Notes: a model not told the origin generated them from the letters alone. 46,897 nucleotides of DNA from Sphaerotilus hippei (GCF_003201595.1 NZ_QJJS01000024.1:1-46897); one strand, 5' to 3'; positions 20,026-36,552 are shown, counted from the stretch's first letter. Made by a program: numbers and translations.

Positions 20026-21918
20026 ATGACCACTTCTCCACAAGCCTACCGGGCCGACATCGACGGACTGCGCGCGCTGGCCGTGCTGCCGGTGGTGGCC
20101 TTCCACGCCGGCGTGTCCGGCATCCCCGGGGGCTTCGTCGGTGTCGACGTGTTCCTGGTCATCTCCGGCTTCCTGATCACCGCCATCCTGGCCCGGGAGA
20201 TCGAGCGCGGCGAGTTCAGCCTCTGGCGCTTCTACGACCGGCGCATCCGGCGCATCGTGCCCGCGCTGATCACGATGTTCGCCGCCGTGTGGCTGGTGGG
20301 CGCGCTGGTGCTCTACCCGCCCGAGATGCGGCTGCTGGGCGAGAGCATGGCCGCCGCGCTGCTGTCGGTGGCCAACCTCTACTTCTGGCAGACGATCAAC
20401 TACTTCAACCCCGGCGACACGGTGCTGCTGCTGCACACCTGGTCGCTCGGGGTGGAGGAGCAGTTCTACCTCGTCTTCCCGCTGCTGCTGGCCTGGCTGC
20501 ACCGCCGCGGGCAGGCCCCGCTGCGGCTGCTGCTGATCGTGCTGGCCCTGTCGCTGGTCGCCAGCTCGATCGGCGTCTTCCACTGGCGCTCGGCCACCTT
20601 CTACCTGCTGCCCACGCGCGCCTGGGAGCTGCTGGTGGGCGCCTGCCTGGCGCTGTGGCGTCCGTCATTCCGGATCGCCCCGCTGCTGCGCCAGGCGATG
20701 GGCGCGGCCGGCCTGGCGCTGATCCTGTTCGCCATGCTGCACTTCAACAAGGACGGCGCCTTCCCGGGCCTGCGGGCGCTGTTTCCCTGCGTGGGCGCGG
20801 CGCTGATCATCCTGGCCGGCAGCCCGGGCGGCAGCTCGCTGGTCAACCAGCTGCTGTCCACCCGCCCGCTGGTCTTCATCGGGCTGATCTCCTACTCGCT
20901 CTACCTGTGGCACTGGCCGGTGATGGTGTTCCAGAACACCGCCGCGCTGTTCTTCCCGGACACGACCCCGGCCGCGCTGGTGCAGGTCGGCGTGATCGTG
21001 CTGTCCATCGTGCTGGCCACCGCCTCGTGGTGGTTCATCGAGCGTCCGTTCCGCGGCGCCTGGGGGCTGTCGCGCCGCACGGCCATGGGCCTGGCCGGCG
21101 GTGGCACGGCGGTGGCGCTGACGATGAGCGGTGTGGCGGCCGCGCTGCCGCAGTCCTTCCCGACCCATGGCGACGCGTCGGTGGCCGTCGTCGCCAGCTA
21201 CCTCGACTATCCGCAGGATGCCGGCACCCGCGTGGGCACCTGCTTCCTGCTGCCCGAGGACCGGCAGGAACAGTTCGATCCCGCCACCTGCCTGCGCTCG
21301 GACCCCGCCCGCAAGAACTACCTGCTGGTGGGCGACAGCCACGCGGCCCACCTGCTGCCCGGCCTGACCCGGGCCTGGCCGCAGGCCAACATCATGCAGG
21401 CCACCGCGGCGGGCTGCCTGCCCGTGGTGGGCTGGCAGACCGGCATCAGCAGCTGCGTGCGCTTCATGCGCGACACCTTCGACCAGCGCCTGTGGGCCCA
21501 GCCGGTCGACGCCGTGCTGCTGAGCGCCCGCTGGAGCGAACACAGCCTCGACGAGGCCAGCCGCACGCTCGCCTGGCTGCAGCGCAAAGGCATGCGCACC
21601 ATCGTCTTCGGCCCCGTGCCCCGCTACGACATGGCCGTGCCCCGGCTGCTCGCCAATGCCGTGCGCAGCGGTGACCCCGACCTGCTGCGCCGGCACATGG
21701 ACCCCGGCCTCGACCGGCTCGACCGCCAGATGGCCGACCTCGCCCACCGCCACGGCGCCCGCTACATCTCCGTGTTCCGGTCGCTGTGCGCCAGCGGCCA
21801 GTGCCTCTCGCAGACGCCCGAGCTCATCCCCATGCAGTACGACCGCAGCCACCTGACGATCGAAGGCTCGGAACTGCTGGTGCGGCAGTGGCTGCGCAGC
21901 GGGGTGCTCGGCCCCTGA
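20026..21918 (+). CDS. OafA/YrhL-type membrane acyltransferase with C-terminal SGNH domain
   Basis: A 630-residue two-domain protein that probably O-acetylates a surface polysaccharide. Residues about 8-350 are the acyltransferase-3 membrane domain: DIDGLRALAV, conserved His27, GVDVFLVISGFLIT, and HTWSLGVEEQFYL at 137-149. About ten helices end at WWFIERPFR. Residues about 380-630 are a periplasmic SGNH hydrolase-like domain, with GDSHAAH (Ser438) and the DxxH pair in YDRSHLT (Asp606, His609). Such domains transfer the acetyl group outside the membrane. The start MTTSPQAY is chosen by family alignment; a 23-residue longer frame exists and neither start has a clear Shine-Dalgarno. A GC-rich hairpin (21924-21942) separates it from the convergent DTW gene. 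The acceptor glycan is unknown. Confidence 0.9.
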   Translation: MTTSPQAYRADIDGLRALAVLPVVAFHAGVSGIPGGFVGVDVFLVISGFLITAILAREIERGEFSLWRFYDRRIRRIVPALITMFAAVWLVGALVLYPPEMRLLGESMAAALLSVANLYFWQTINYFNPGDTVLLLHTWSLGVEEQFYLVFPLLLAWLHRRGQAPLRLLLIVLALSLVASSIGVFHWRSATFYLLPTRAWELLVGACLALWRPSFRIAPLLRQAMGAAGLALILFAMLHFNKDGAFPGLRALFPCVGAALIILAGSPGGSSLVNQLLSTRPLVFIGLISYSLYLWHWPVMVFQNTAALFFPDTTPAALVQVGVIVLSIVLATASWWFIERPFRGAWGLSRRTAMGLAGGGTAVALTMSGVAAALPQSFPTHGDASVAVVASYLDYPQDAGTRVGTCFLLPEDRQEQFDPATCLRSDPARKNYLLVGDSHAAHLLPGLTRAWPQANIMQATAAGCLPVVGWQTGISSCVRFMRDTFDQRLWAQPVDAVLLSARWSEHSLDEASRTLAWLQRKGMRTIVFGPVPRYDMAVPRLLANAVRSGDPDLLRRHMDPGLDRLDRQMADLAHRHGARYISVFRSLCASGQCLSQTPELIPMQYDRSHLTIEGSELLVRQWLRSGVLGP

Positions 21919-21954
21919 CCCCCGGCGGGCAGGCCGCCCGCCCGGCCCCTCCGT

Positions 21955-22740
21955 TCAGCGCGTGCAGGCAATGGCCTCTTCATGCAGCGCGCGCAGGCGC
22001 TGGTGCGCCTCGTCCTGCTCGTCCGGCGGCACGCTCTGCCGGGCCTGCAGGTAGCGGCGGCTGAACACGTCCAGGTAAGCCTCCAGCGTGCGCGCCGCAT
22101 GCAGGTCGCCCGCCAGCGCCAGGCACCGTGCGGCCACCTCCGAGGTGCACAGGTGATGCCCGTGCGACGCCTGGCGCAGCCGGTAGGACGAGCCCTGGCC
22201 GGGCGGCAGGCTCAGCACCGGCAGGCACTCCAGGTACGCACTCTTGCGGAAGATCTTGCGCGCCTCGGCCCAGGTCCCGTCCAGCAGCACGAACAGCGGC
22301 CGCACGCCTGCGCCGCCCGCCCCGCCCTCATCCGCCGCAGCCCGCGCCGGCATCGCCTCGGGCAGCAGGCCGGTCACCACCCGCCGCGCCGCCGCGAACT
22401 CCCCCGGAAACACCAGGTAAGGCTGCCACTGCGGATCGGCCAGCACGGCCAGCAGCGCCGGATCGGCCACCAGGCGCTCCCAGCCGAACGCCATCGTGTC
22501 GGGCACCACGTCGGCGATCAGCCAGCCCGTGTTGCTGGGCTTGAGCGCCTCGAACTCGCCCATGATCAGGCACACCCCCGCCCGCGTGGGCACCACCGGC
22601 CGCCACGCGCACATGCAATGGCTGGGCAGCAGCCGGCAGCCCGCGCAACGCACCTGGCGCAGCGGCCCGCGATCCAGCCGCGGTCGGGTCGGACAGTGCG
22701 TCAGGCAGGCGGTGCGCAGGCGGGAAACGGCGTGGGGCAT
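21955..22740 (-). CDS. DTW-domain tRNA-uridine aminocarboxypropyltransferase
   Basis: A 261-residue protein of the DTW/SPOUT-like family (TapT/YfiP, TuaA). The E. coli member makes acp3U47 in tRNA from S-adenosylmethionine. Signature features are an N-terminal zinc-type cysteine set (Cys32, Cys35, Cys42, Cys44 in CAGCRLLPSHCMC), and TNTG-like SNTGWLIADV at about 69-78. The name-giving D-x-T-W is in LLDGTWAEARKI (Asp154, Thr156, Trp157), followed by a YRLRQ...CTSEVAA helix block. The start at 22740 fits the family but has no good ribosome-binding site. It is convergent with the acyltransferase and is the last ordinary chromosomal gene before the defence-like operon. Confidence 0.9.
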   Translation of the reverse strand: MPHAVSRLRTACLTHCPTRPRLDRGPLRQVRCAGCRLLPSHCMCAWRPVVPTRAGVCLIMGEFEALKPSNTGWLIADVVPDTMAFGWERLVADPALLAVLADPQWQPYLVFPGEFAAARRVVTGLLPEAMPARAAADEGGAGGAGVRPLFVLLDGTWAEARKIFRKSAYLECLPVLSLPPGQGSSYRLRQASHGHHLCTSEVAARCLALAGDLHAARTLEAYLDVFSRRYLQARQSVPPDEQDEAHQRLRALHEEAIACTR

Positions 22741-22855
22741 GCGGAGGAGTCTACGGGGCGGATCCCTACGCTACGATCCGCCCTCTTGCCACCGATGACC
22801 GATCCGGGAGTCCCTTGCTGATACTGATACGCCCCTTTTCAGTCGGCGTCACGGT

Positions 22856-22880
22856 ACATCAGCCAGCTGAGCGCTGATGT
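22856..22880. repeat. Inverted repeat in the gap after the DUF499 gene
   Basis: ACATCAGC (22856-22863) and GCTGATGT (22873-22880) form an 8-bp stem with a 9-nt loop. A second small GGCGCC-TTG-GGCGCC hairpin lies at 22883-22897. No T run follows on either strand, so a classical terminator is not supported. They lie 23-64 bp beyond the end of the seven-gene operon. Confidence 0.4.
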
Positions 22881-22919
22881 CCGGCGCCTTGGGCGCCCCA
22901 GGGGTGACGGCCGCTTCAG

Positions 22920-25796
22920 TCACTGATCGGACTCGAACTCGGCAGAGTTGAAGCGCAGCACCTTGCAGTTCTCGTTCACCGCCCGCTGCACTCCATCATC
23001 AAACCCCACTGGAGCTTCGGCCTCCAGCTCGATCGAGATGCGCACCTTCACGCCGTGCTTGGTGGTGAACTGCTGGACCACCTCGTCGACGATGTCAGCG
23101 AACTGCTTTTTGGCCAGGGTCGGATCAAGGTCGATGCTGCCGTAGAAGCGGCGCTTGGGGGCTGCAGCTGGCGTCGTCGGGGCCGGGGGCATGCCGCTGG
23201 TGCCAGTACCGGGCTTACGCTCTTCAACGCCCGGTGCAGACGTGCCAATGCCGGTGGTCAAGCCGCCAGGGCCTGGGAACGGCGGCGGCGTCGGCTCGGT
23301 CTTGCGGGCGGCCTCTTCCTCAGCGCGCAGCTTCTCGGCATAGGCCTGCGCGGCAGGCGGCGCAATCAGCAGCAGGCTGGCATCCATGATGATGATGCTG
23401 CGCTTGCCGTAGACGAAGCCCAGGTAGCACCCCTCGGCCTTGCCTTGGGCCACGGCGAAGAAATCTTGGCTCTCGACACCGGCACCCACGGTCAGCTGGA
23501 AGACTTGGTCGTCCTTCAGGCGCGGGAGGTAGAGGTACTGGCAGGTCTTCTGCCAGACATCCAGTGCAGTGGCTTCAGGCTGCTGATCCTTCCAGAACCA
23601 CTGTCGCAGCATGGTGGCCAGGTGGATGGGAGCCCACTCGGTGATCAGGAGTTCGTTCTCCTTCATCACGCGCTCGATCTCTTGCGACGCATTGGCCGAG
23701 CCGGGGTTCAGGGCGAAGTGCTCCCACTGAATCTCGCTCGGTCCCTTGCCGGGTCGAACTTCCTGCACCGGCGCCAGCAGCCACTTGTAGGTCTCGCGCA
23801 CCATGCGGCGCAGCGCGTCGTTGGCGTCGTCCAGGCCCTTCTGCGCCTGCTTGGTCTGGATGCCGTCCAGGTTCAGTTTGCCGTCCTTGCCGTCGCTGAC
23901 GATGGACTGCCAGGCCAGCATCGAGCGCACCTGGTCACGCAGGCGGGACACGTTGTCGTAGTCGGCCGCCATGAAGATCAGGCGGTTCTGCTTCTGGCGG
24001 GGCGAGTCGCCACGGTTCCTCAGAATCTCGCTGGCGCGGTCCACGGCCAGGTTGATGGTGTTGCCCGCTTGGGGGCGGCTGAAGCCCGCGTCCGGCGCCA
24101 GTACCACCAGGCGCAGCGCCCAGTCGTCGGGTACGTCGCCGCTGCCGGTGAAGACGTGGATGCCGGTGAACATGCCGGTGGCCAAGCTCTTGCGCACGCG
24201 GTCCTGGATGGCAGGGAACACGTCTTCCTTGTCCTGGAAGCGGCGCTTGCGGTCTTCCATCTCCCGGCGCAGGTTGGGCCGGGTATCGAACCAGAATCGG
24301 TTACTGCCGCTGTTGAGATAGTGCAGGCGGTCGCCCAGGCGGCGCAGCGCGTCCTTGTAGACGCCCAACTGCTGGCCAGGAATGGCCACGCCCAGCACCA
24401 CGCGCTCCAGCTCCAGCCCGCGCACCACCTGGTTGGCCGTGCTCGGCGCGCTGCCCAGAAAGATGGCCCGCGCCGCGCGGCGGCAGGCCTGCACGGCGCC
24501 CAGGCGGGTGTCCTGGTTCTCGATGGCGGTGGTCTCGGCGCGCTCGCCGTCCACGTCGCGCTCCAGCACCGGGTCCCAGCCCTGGGGCAGGTAGTAGATG
24601 ATGTCGTTGCGCGTGTCGGCGTCGTAGACGGGCAGGCTGCCCGGCATGATCAGCGGGTCCTTGTTGTCGTCCTTCCACAGCCGGTGGATGACCTTGGCCA
24701 TCAGCTTCAGCACGCCCCGGGTGCGCTGGAAGTTGTCCAGCGACGACCAGTCCTCGTACAGGCGGTCGAACACCTCGGGGTGGATCGGGTAGGCGTGAAG
24801 CAGGCGCTCGTAGTAGCGGCCTTCCTGCGTCTCGCGCGGCAGATCGTCCTTGTTGGCCACGTAGTAGTCGGCGAAGGTTCGGCACACGCTTTCAGCGGCC
24901 AGCCGGTCGCCGATCTGGCTGAACAGCCGGCGGCGCACGATCTCGAAGGCTTCCTCCGTGGCCACCGGCTTCCACAGTGCCTGCACCCGGCCGAAGTAGT
25001 GCGCCAGGGTGGCCAGCGCCTTCACACCGCGTTGGCTGCCGGCTTCCTTGTCCGACTCCGGCAGCGAGGCCAGCAGCACGGCCGTGGGCACCGCCTTCAG
25101 CGCCTCGGTCAGGGCTTGGATGAAACTGAGGTTGGAATCGAACGTGCCGCCCGTCAGCGACTTGCCTTCCTCGAACTGGCGCACGTAGGCTACCAGCTCG
25201 TCGATCAGGATCACGCAGGGCGCATAGTGCGCCAGCAGCGTCTCCAACACGGCCTTGCCGGGCGAGGTGCCCGAGGCGTCGGCATCGGCCACCAGGGCGT
25301 AGCCATCGGCGCCGCCCAGCTGCCAGGCCAGGTCGCCCCACAGCGTGCGCACGGTCACGCCGCCATGATTCACCGGCTGGTTGGGTGAGGATTTGATGCC
25401 GTCCAGCACCGCGATGCGCGCGTGCGGCAACTCGGCCACGCCAGCCGCATCCAGGATGGCCGACACGCCCGGCATGTCGCTGGCCGGCACCTGGGCGCTG
25501 GCCAGGTGGTAGACCGCCAGCATGGTGTGCGTCTTGCCGCCGCCGAAGGCCGTCTGCAGTTGGATAACCGGGTCACCGCCCCGGCCCGACAGGCGCTTGA
25601 CCACCGAATCCAGCAGCAGCCGCATACCCCCGGTGATGAAGGTGCGCTGGAAGAACAGCGCCGGGTTCTGGTACTCGGGCGTTGCCGTGCCGGCATGCAC
25701 GCGCGAGATGTCGGCGGCAAACTCGGCTTGGGCAAAAGTGCCCTTGAGCACGTCTTCGTGGGGGACGGCGATTTCTCGCCAAGGCTTCAGGCTCAC
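22920..25796 (-). CDS. DUF499-type ATPase of the defence-like operon (Hma ATPase-like)
   Basis: A 958-residue protein. The N-terminal P-loop AFGGGKTHT (about residues 83-91) and Walker [12 protein letters not shown] (194-204) match the DUF499 ATPases that accompany DUF1156 methylases and helicases in anti-phage-associated loci. The central helical region is long ([20 protein letters not shown], then [14 protein letters not shown]). A proline/glycine-rich linker at about 850-900 leads to a small C-terminal domain with [15 protein letters not shown] 25796 is the likely start: its GTGA overlaps the preceding stop by 4 nt, and the product begins [20 protein letters not shown] longer frame inside the upstream gene lacks support. 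It is the last gene of the operon. Biochemical role unknown; ATP-driven DNA sensing or loading is inference. Confidence 0.88.
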   Translation of the reverse strand: MSLKPWREIAVPHEDVLKGTFAQAEFAADISRVHAGTATPEYQNPALFFQRTFITGGMRLLLDSVVKRLSGRGGDPVIQLQTAFGGGKTHTMLAVYHLASAQVPASDMPGVSAILDAAGVAELPHARIAVLDGIKSSPNQPVNHGGVTVRTLWGDLAWQLGGADGYALVADADASGTSPGKAVLETLLAHYAPCVILIDELVAYVRQFEEGKSLTGGTFDSNLSFIQALTEALKAVPTAVLLASLPESDKEAGSQRGVKALATLAHYFGRVQALWKPVATEEAFEIVRRRLFSQIGDRLAAESVCRTFADYYVANKDDLPRETQEGRYYERLLHAYPIHPEVFDRLYEDWSSLDNFQRTRGVLKLMAKVIHRLWKDDNKDPLIMPGSLPVYDADTRNDIIYYLPQGWDPVLERDVDGERAETTAIENQDTRLGAVQACRRAARAIFLGSAPSTANQVVRGLELERVVLGVAIPGQQLGVYKDALRRLGDRLHYLNSGSNRFWFDTRPNLRREMEDRKRRFQDKEDVFPAIQDRVRKSLATGMFTGIHVFTGSGDVPDDWALRLVVLAPDAGFSRPQAGNTINLAVDRASEILRNRGDSPRQKQNRLIFMAADYDNVSRLRDQVRSMLAWQSIVSDGKDGKLNLDGIQTKQAQKGLDDANDALRRMVRETYKWLLAPVQEVRPGKGPSEIQWEHFALNPGSANASQEIERVMKENELLITEWAPIHLATMLRQWFWKDQQPEATALDVWQKTCQYLYLPRLKDDQVFQLTVGAGVESQDFFAVAQGKAEGCYLGFVYGKRSIIIMDASLLLIAPPAAQAYAEKLRAEEEAARKTEPTPPPFPGPGGLTTGIGTSAPGVEERKPGTGTSGMPPAPTTPAAAPKRRFYGSIDLDPTLAKKQFADIVDEVVQQFTTKHGVKVRISIELEAEAPVGFDDGVQRAVNENCKVLRFNSAEFESDQ

Positions 25797-26407
25797 GGTG
25801 TGACTCTCCCGACCGTCCAGGGTAGTGTTGGCGCGGTGATGTTTTCGTTGACGACATGACACGTCACGTCGAAGGCCCGCAGGCGCTGTTCCAGTGCTGT
25901 TTTCAGCCGGCTGGCCAAGCGGCCATAGTCTGGAATGTTCCAAGTAAGCAGCAGCACCACATTCCATCTGGACCCTGTCATGCAAGCTGCGACAAAGGGC
26001 CGAACCGCTGCAGCGTGGGCGTCGGTGACAGGCGCACGGGCTGCAGCCGTCAGGGTTGCCACCGTGCCGACCACCTTCTGCAGCACCTCATCGGCTACGA
26101 ACATCTTGGCTCGCTTGGCTTCGACCCGCCCTTTCCAGCCTTGCTCGTTGGCCCAGGTCTGGGTGGCCTTGACCTCGGATGGCGGATCTATCGCCAGACG
26201 CGGCAGGTTGTCGGCCTCGTAGCCGACGCAATCCTTGATTTCGATCCACCAGTGATGCCCATCAGGCCCCCGGGCCGTGACGTCCATGGCCATGACGCCG
26301 TGGGCGTTGAGGTGGCTGACGGCGTACCACGGCGTCTTGTCGAACTGGATCGCATGCCAGCCGGGGTTGAACGTCAACTGCAGCGTGCCTTCGGTAATCG
26401 GCTCCAT
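25793..26407 (-). CDS. Small PD-(D/E)XK nuclease-like protein
   Basis: A 204-residue protein I cannot assign to a named family. It contains an arrangement typical of PD-(D/E)XK nucleases: Asp42 in MAMDVTARG, then Glu56-Ile-Lys58 in WWIEIKDC, on two predicted beta strands, with a helix following. The C-terminal half has a hydrophobic strand, WNVVLLLTW. It starts 1 nt after the stop of the ATPase gene (TGAGATG) and its own stop overlaps the DUF499 start by 4 nt, so all three are translationally coupled. This suggests it is the nuclease partner of the adjacent ATPase. The fold assignment rests on one motif and needs structural prediction. Confidence 0.75.
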   Translation of the reverse strand: MEPITEGTLQLTFNPGWHAIQFDKTPWYAVSHLNAHGVMAMDVTARGPDGHHWWIEIKDCVGYEADNLPRLAIDPPSEVKATQTWANEQGWKGRVEAKRAKMFVADEVLQKVVGTVATLTAAARAPVTDAHAAAVRPFVAACMTGSRWNVVLLLTWNIPDYGRLASRLKTALEQRLRAFDVTCHVVNENITAPTLPWTVGRVTP

Positions 26408-26408
26408 C

Positions 26409-27473
26409 TCAAGCGCCCTGCAGTTCGCGGTCGTACTGCGCCAGCTCTTCGTCCAGTGCCACGATGTGGCTCACCGACTTCAGATCCTCACCTTGCTCGA
26501 AAACGGGCTTGTCCTCATCGTCGTGGCCCAAGGTGATGTACCGGCACGGAACCTGGCCGAAACGGGTATCCAGCCGCTTCAGCATGTCGATTTCCTTCAT
26601 CAGGAAGAAGCTGTGCGTGCCAATGAACACTTGGATGCCTTGCGCGGCCAAGCTCATCAGCATCGCCGCCACATCGCGCACCAGCCGTGGGTTCAGGTTC
26701 GACTCCGGCTCATCCCAGAACACGATGCCCTTTTTTGTGAGCGATCCGTTGCGCAGCAAATGCGCCAGAGTGGCCAGCTTGCGAACGCCCTCCGCCACCA
26801 GCGGCATCTCGGTTTTGCCCTGCGTGCTGTCGAGGTAAAACCGATCCCCTTCGCGCACGACCTTGCCGCCCAGCCGCTCTTCGATCGGATCGAGCAGTTG
26901 CTTGATGGAGTCGAACCGCGGCCCGCGCAACGGGGCGCCGTCCAGCGCCAGGCACAGGTCGAAATAAGTCTCGTCCATCGCCAGTTCGCGGTTGCGGTAC
27001 AGGCTCGCGAACCCTGGGAACATCGACATCACCTCCTTGGTGGGGATGAAGATGGCTTCTGACTTAGGGAATGCCTTGGGTGGGCTGTCCAGCACGACCT
27101 CTTTCTCGGCCATGCCCGAGAAGTTGAACGACCATTCGTCGGCCCCGCCCAGGAACTGGAGCCTCACCGCTGCCCGCCCCTTGTTGCCGCGTCCCTCGCC
27201 TTTGGCGCGCTTTGAACGCACCAGCCTGCCCAACGTGTCGGGCCGGAACACGTGGACCAGCTTGGCCGCGATCTGCTTCTGTAGCTCCGCCTTGGCGGGT
27301 GGGCTGGCAGACTTTCCTGTGCTGACCGCCACGGTGCTGATGGCGTAGGCCAGCTTGAGCAGGTGGCTTTTGCCGGTGCCGTTGTCACCGATGATGACGT
27401 TGATGCCTTTGCCGAATTGAAACTCCACGTCGTCAAAGACAGTGAAGTTTTCGATCTTGATCTTGTCGAGCAT
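26409..27473 (-). CDS. SMC/ABC-type AAA ATPase embedded in the defence-like operon
   Basis: A 354-residue ATPase of the RecF/OLD/SMC-like class. The N-terminus MLDKIKIENFTVFDD leads into Walker A GDNGTGKS (29-36). A signature-like VAEGVRKLATL lies at about 226-236, Walker B with catalytic Glu in VFWDEPESNLNP (251-262), and the switch histidine in FIGTHSFFL (His287). The lid is short, without a coiled coil or TOPRIM domain, so it is not a full OLD protein. The start ATG 27473 has a strong AAGGAGG 6 nt upstream. It begins 16 nt after the methylase gene and ends 1 nt before a nuclease-like gene. ATPase plus small nuclease is a recurrent defence design; this specific pairing is not one I can name. 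Confidence 0.85.
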   Translation of the reverse strand: MLDKIKIENFTVFDDVEFQFGKGINVIIGDNGTGKSHLLKLAYAISTVAVSTGKSASPPAKAELQKQIAAKLVHVFRPDTLGRLVRSKRAKGEGRGNKGRAAVRLQFLGGADEWSFNFSGMAEKEVVLDSPPKAFPKSEAIFIPTKEVMSMFPGFASLYRNRELAMDETYFDLCLALDGAPLRGPRFDSIKQLLDPIEERLGGKVVREGDRFYLDSTQGKTEMPLVAEGVRKLATLAHLLRNGSLTKKGIVFWDEPESNLNPRLVRDVAAMLMSLAAQGIQVFIGTHSFFLMKEIDMLKRLDTRFGQVPCRYITLGHDDEDKPVFEQGEDLKSVSHIVALDEELAQYDRELQGA

Positions 27474-27489
27474 GAAGGGCCTCCTTGAT

Positions 27490-30390
<2,901 letters not shown>

Positions 30391-30405
30391 GAATGCTCTC
30401 GGCGC

Positions 30406-30996
30406 TTACAGCGCCGTGGCCAGAATGTGTCGGTAGGGAATCTGCTGCAGGTAGGCGCCGATGTCGACCGGGGCCTGGTGCAACACGTCCAGCATGCGCT
30501 GTAGCCAGCGTTCGCGCTCATCCACGAGGTTGGAGTCCCGGTTCAGGCCCAGCATGTCGCGGGTCTGCCGCACTTGGTGGGCCCGTGTGCGGGTGAGCCC
30601 GGCTGTGGGTTCGATGGCGCCGGTAGTGGTCAACATCCATTCGCCGTTGCAGCCTGGGCCGGGCTCGATGGGCAGCAGGCCATTGCCTTTCTTCTGCCCG
30701 CAGGTCTGTGGGTTGATGCAGCTGTGCGCGTAGTTGCCGTAACTGAAGCACAGGTGCGGGTGGGCGTTGGCGCCGGCCTTGGGCTTGATGTGTTCGACCT
30801 GACCTGCATCGCTCGCCAACTCGCGCTCGCAATAGACGCACAGCCCGGCTTGGTCGGCATGCAAATCGGCCTTCACCTGGTCTTTGACGGGGCGGAACTC
30901 CAAGCTGTCGAAGTCGGCGGCCGTGGCTGCGGGGTGGGCGGTGACGAAAGCAGTCAGTGAGGGTGTGGGAATGGCGCGGTGTTGAAGCTCGACCAT
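30406..30996 (-). CDS. HNH endonuclease-like protein, PtuB/TIGR02646 type
   Basis: A 196-residue protein with an HNH/zinc-type core: CVYCE (Cys53, Cys56), QVEHIKPK with His69, the GNYAHSC segment (Asn88, His91, Cys93), and CGQKKGN (Cys99). This pattern matches the TIGR02646/PtuB proteins that act as the nuclease of Septu-like and some retron systems together with a PtuA-type ATPase. Its gene starts 2 nt after the stop of just such an ATPase. It ends 15 nt before the DUF1156 methylase. Cleavage of invader or host nucleic acid on activation is family knowledge. Its integration in a methylase operon is what is unusual here. Confidence 0.85.
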   Translation of the reverse strand: MVELQHRAIPTPSLTAFVTAHPAATAADFDSLEFRPVKDQVKADLHADQAGLCVYCERELASDAGQVEHIKPKAGANAHPHLCFSYGNYAHSCINPQTCGQKKGNGLLPIEPGPGCNGEWMLTTTGAIEPTAGLTRTRAHQVRQTRDMLGLNRDSNLVDERERWLQRMLDVLHQAPVDIGAYLQQIPYRHILATAL

Positions 30997-30998
30997 GT

Positions 30999-32404
30999 TC
31001 AGCTCTGCTTGCCCAGTTTGCGACTGGCGAGGAAGCGCCAGGTCACCAGATCACTGTCATGGACTTGATAGCCCGCCTGATCAAGCTTCGCCTTCAACTT
31101 CACTGCGTCGTCACTAAGCTCCTGGCCAGAGCGAACCAGTTGCTCGTAGGCATGCACGTCGTCCAGCAAGGCCAGAGGCGGCACCTTGTGCGTGCCCATC
31201 ACTTTGGCCAGCGCGTCGCCTGCAGCGTGGCCCAGGGGGCTGAAGTCGGGCGTCAGGGCAACATGCTGGCCGTCATCGCGCTGCGTCAGCACACGGATGT
31301 GCTCGCGGCTGACGGTGCTGAGGACTTGGGGGCTGTGGGTAGTGACGATGAATTGCGTGCCGGGGAAGGTACGCATCAGGTCACCCAGAACCCTTTGCTG
31401 CCAGGTGGGATGCAGATGCAGGTCGATTTCGTCCACCAGCATCAGGGCGGGAGCGATCATCGGGGCGACTGCGGGCAACCTGTCTTCACCGGCCCACCCA
31501 AGCACCTGCAGCTCGCTAGCGGCGAAGACGGTGGAATCGTGGTTGCCGTAGCTCATGTGCGGATTGCCCAGAGCCAATCGTCGTGCGAAATCCATGCCCA
31601 GGGCTAGCATGCTTTGATAGCCCTGACTTAGCTGGCCAACTTGCAGAGGCACGCCCCCATCGATGCGTTCCACCACAAAGCGGTGGTCGGCATTGAAGTA
31701 CGGGTTTTGGTAGGCCCCGCCGAGCAAACTGGTCACGGCATGACGCACGGCCTCCAGCGCTGGGGAAAGTTCGTAGTCCTCGGGGCGGGACCCCTTGTTA
31801 GCCCGAAGTTCGGCAGCTTCGGCCAAGTCGAACCACTTCAGCATCTCCTTGAAGTCGTTCAGCGATTCAAGAGCGCCGACCAGGGCGGCCGTAGGGTGGC
31901 CGTAGTTTTCTTTGGTAGCGCGCAGTCGTTCGGGGATCTCGATGTGCCCGCGCCGCGCCCCGTAGTACGCGAACACGGGTAGGAGCAGAGGATCAGGACT
32001 GCTGAGGCTCTCACCAATCTGCTTGAGATGTGCGGAGAGCGAGCTCTCGCCCACCTTGCTCGCGGGTTCCGCGCCCTTGGAGGATGGACGCCAGTAGTCC
32101 CACTCCAGCCCGGTGGTTGTACGCAAATGCACTTGAGCATGGCTTGCGGCTACCCAGCGTTCAGCACCGGCACGCCCTTCGCGCGTAACGAGCCGGAAGT
32201 CTGTGTCCTTGATGCCGGCGCCTTCACCTGTCAGGCGCTGGTTGGCTGACGACAGGTGCCTGAGAACCGGCGTCAGGCCTGCTGCGATGCCGTCGAGTAC
32301 AGCTGTTTTGCCGGCACCGTTGGTGCCGACGATGACGGTCAGGCGCGGGTGCAGGTCAATGTCGAGTCGCTCAAAGCATCGGTAGTTTGACAGCGAGACT
32401 TTTC

Positions 32405-32414
<10 letters not shown>
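30999..32414 (-). CDS. PtuA-like AAA ATPase (COG3950 type)
   Basis: A 471-residue ABC/SMC-like ATPase. [18 protein letters not shown] leads to Walker A GTNGAGKT (30-37). The signature is [12 protein letters not shown] (259-270), Walker B is [16 protein letters not shown] (324-339), and the switch His360 is in TTHSPQVL. These are the marks of the ATPases that pair with HNH proteins in Septu (PtuAB) and with retrons. The start codon overlaps the end of the helicase gene by 10 nt (ATGCGTCTGA), and an HNH gene follows 2 nt after its stop, so it belongs to the same transcript. It likely senses a nucleic-acid or nucleotide signal and controls the HNH partner, by inference from relatives. Confidence 0.88.
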
Positions 32415-36043
<3,629 letters not shown>

Positions 36044-36082
36044 CTTGGTACCCCTCCCGTGAGGCACCAGTTATTGACTTTC

Positions 36083-36088
36083 ACTATA
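36083..36088 (-). promoter_or_regulatory. Candidate -10 element of the defence-like operon
   Basis: TATAGT on the minus strand, 40 bp upstream of the helicase ATG at 36043 and in an A/T-rich patch. No good -35 hexamer lies 16-18 bp upstream, so an activator or a different promoter is possible. Confidence 0.35.
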
Positions 36089-36501
36089 CCTGCGGGTTAG
36101 ACCGAGTCCGTCCTGTCATCGTGCGAATGAGACGCCACCCGGGTACGCCGGACCGCGTTTGAGGGGGATACGTGAATCTTTCCTACGCGCTGTAGAACCT
36201 CTGCACTCCGAGACCTGAAAACCACGCCTTCATCGTGTCGAGGAACGTCCTGACCTCTGGGGTCTCGGCCGCAATGCCCCCATCGACACAGCTGTCGCCG
36301 GGCGTTCTTGACATCGGACTCGGACACCTGACCCAGTCAGTCGTTGAGTGCTTGCGGTATCGCCGCAACTGAGAAAGCGCGGACCTGTTTCCCAAATGGA
36401 GACATGGATCTGTTCACGTGCCGTAATGCCCGCGGCACACCACGAACTCGGCATTGCTCGTTAGCTGGACCGAACCAGAGATGGACCAGAACCGCATAGG
36501 C
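36089..36501. other. Non-coding or decayed stretch between island operon and tRNA-Asn terminator
   Basis: 413 bp with only short overlapping open frames on the minus strand (for example 36183-36395, ending FSGLGVQRFYSA). None shows a recognisable domain or a good ribosome-binding site. The composition and broken frames suggest remnants of an inserted element, but I recognise no transposase or integrase motif. Confidence 0.4.
36465..36478 (-). repeat. T-arm-like vestige of tRNA-Asn
   Basis: The minus strand reads CTGGTTCGGTCCAG. It matches the T-arm of the neighbouring tRNA-Asn (CTGGTTCGAGTCCAG) except for one missing base. It lies about 75 bp beyond the 3' end of the tRNA gene. It may be a decayed attachment repeat, but the element is short and partly self-complementary, so chance similarity is possible. 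Confidence 0.3.
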
Positions 36502-36546
36502 AACAAAAAGGCACCTGAGCTTTTGGCTTAGGTGCCTTTTTGTTTT
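36502..36546 (-). terminator. Bidirectional terminator after tRNA-Asn
   Basis: AAAAAGGCACCTGAGC and GCTTAGGTGCCTTTTT form a long stem with one mismatch around a TTTTG loop (36506-36541). T runs follow on both strands. It lies directly downstream of the tRNA gene on the minus strand and also insulates the island operon from the tRNA transcript. Confidence 0.9.
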
Positions 36547-36552
36547 GAGTTC

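Noticed and set aside
22741-22919. Possible right-hand attachment site or tRNA 3'-end repeat at the left edge of the island
   Set aside because: No stretch resembling the tRNA-Asn 3' end was found by eye; only small hairpins are present.
36097-36454. Three short overlapping minus-strand frames between the helicase and tRNA-Asn
   Set aside because: No domain, poor ribosome-binding sites and mutual overlap; treated as non-coding or decayed sequence.
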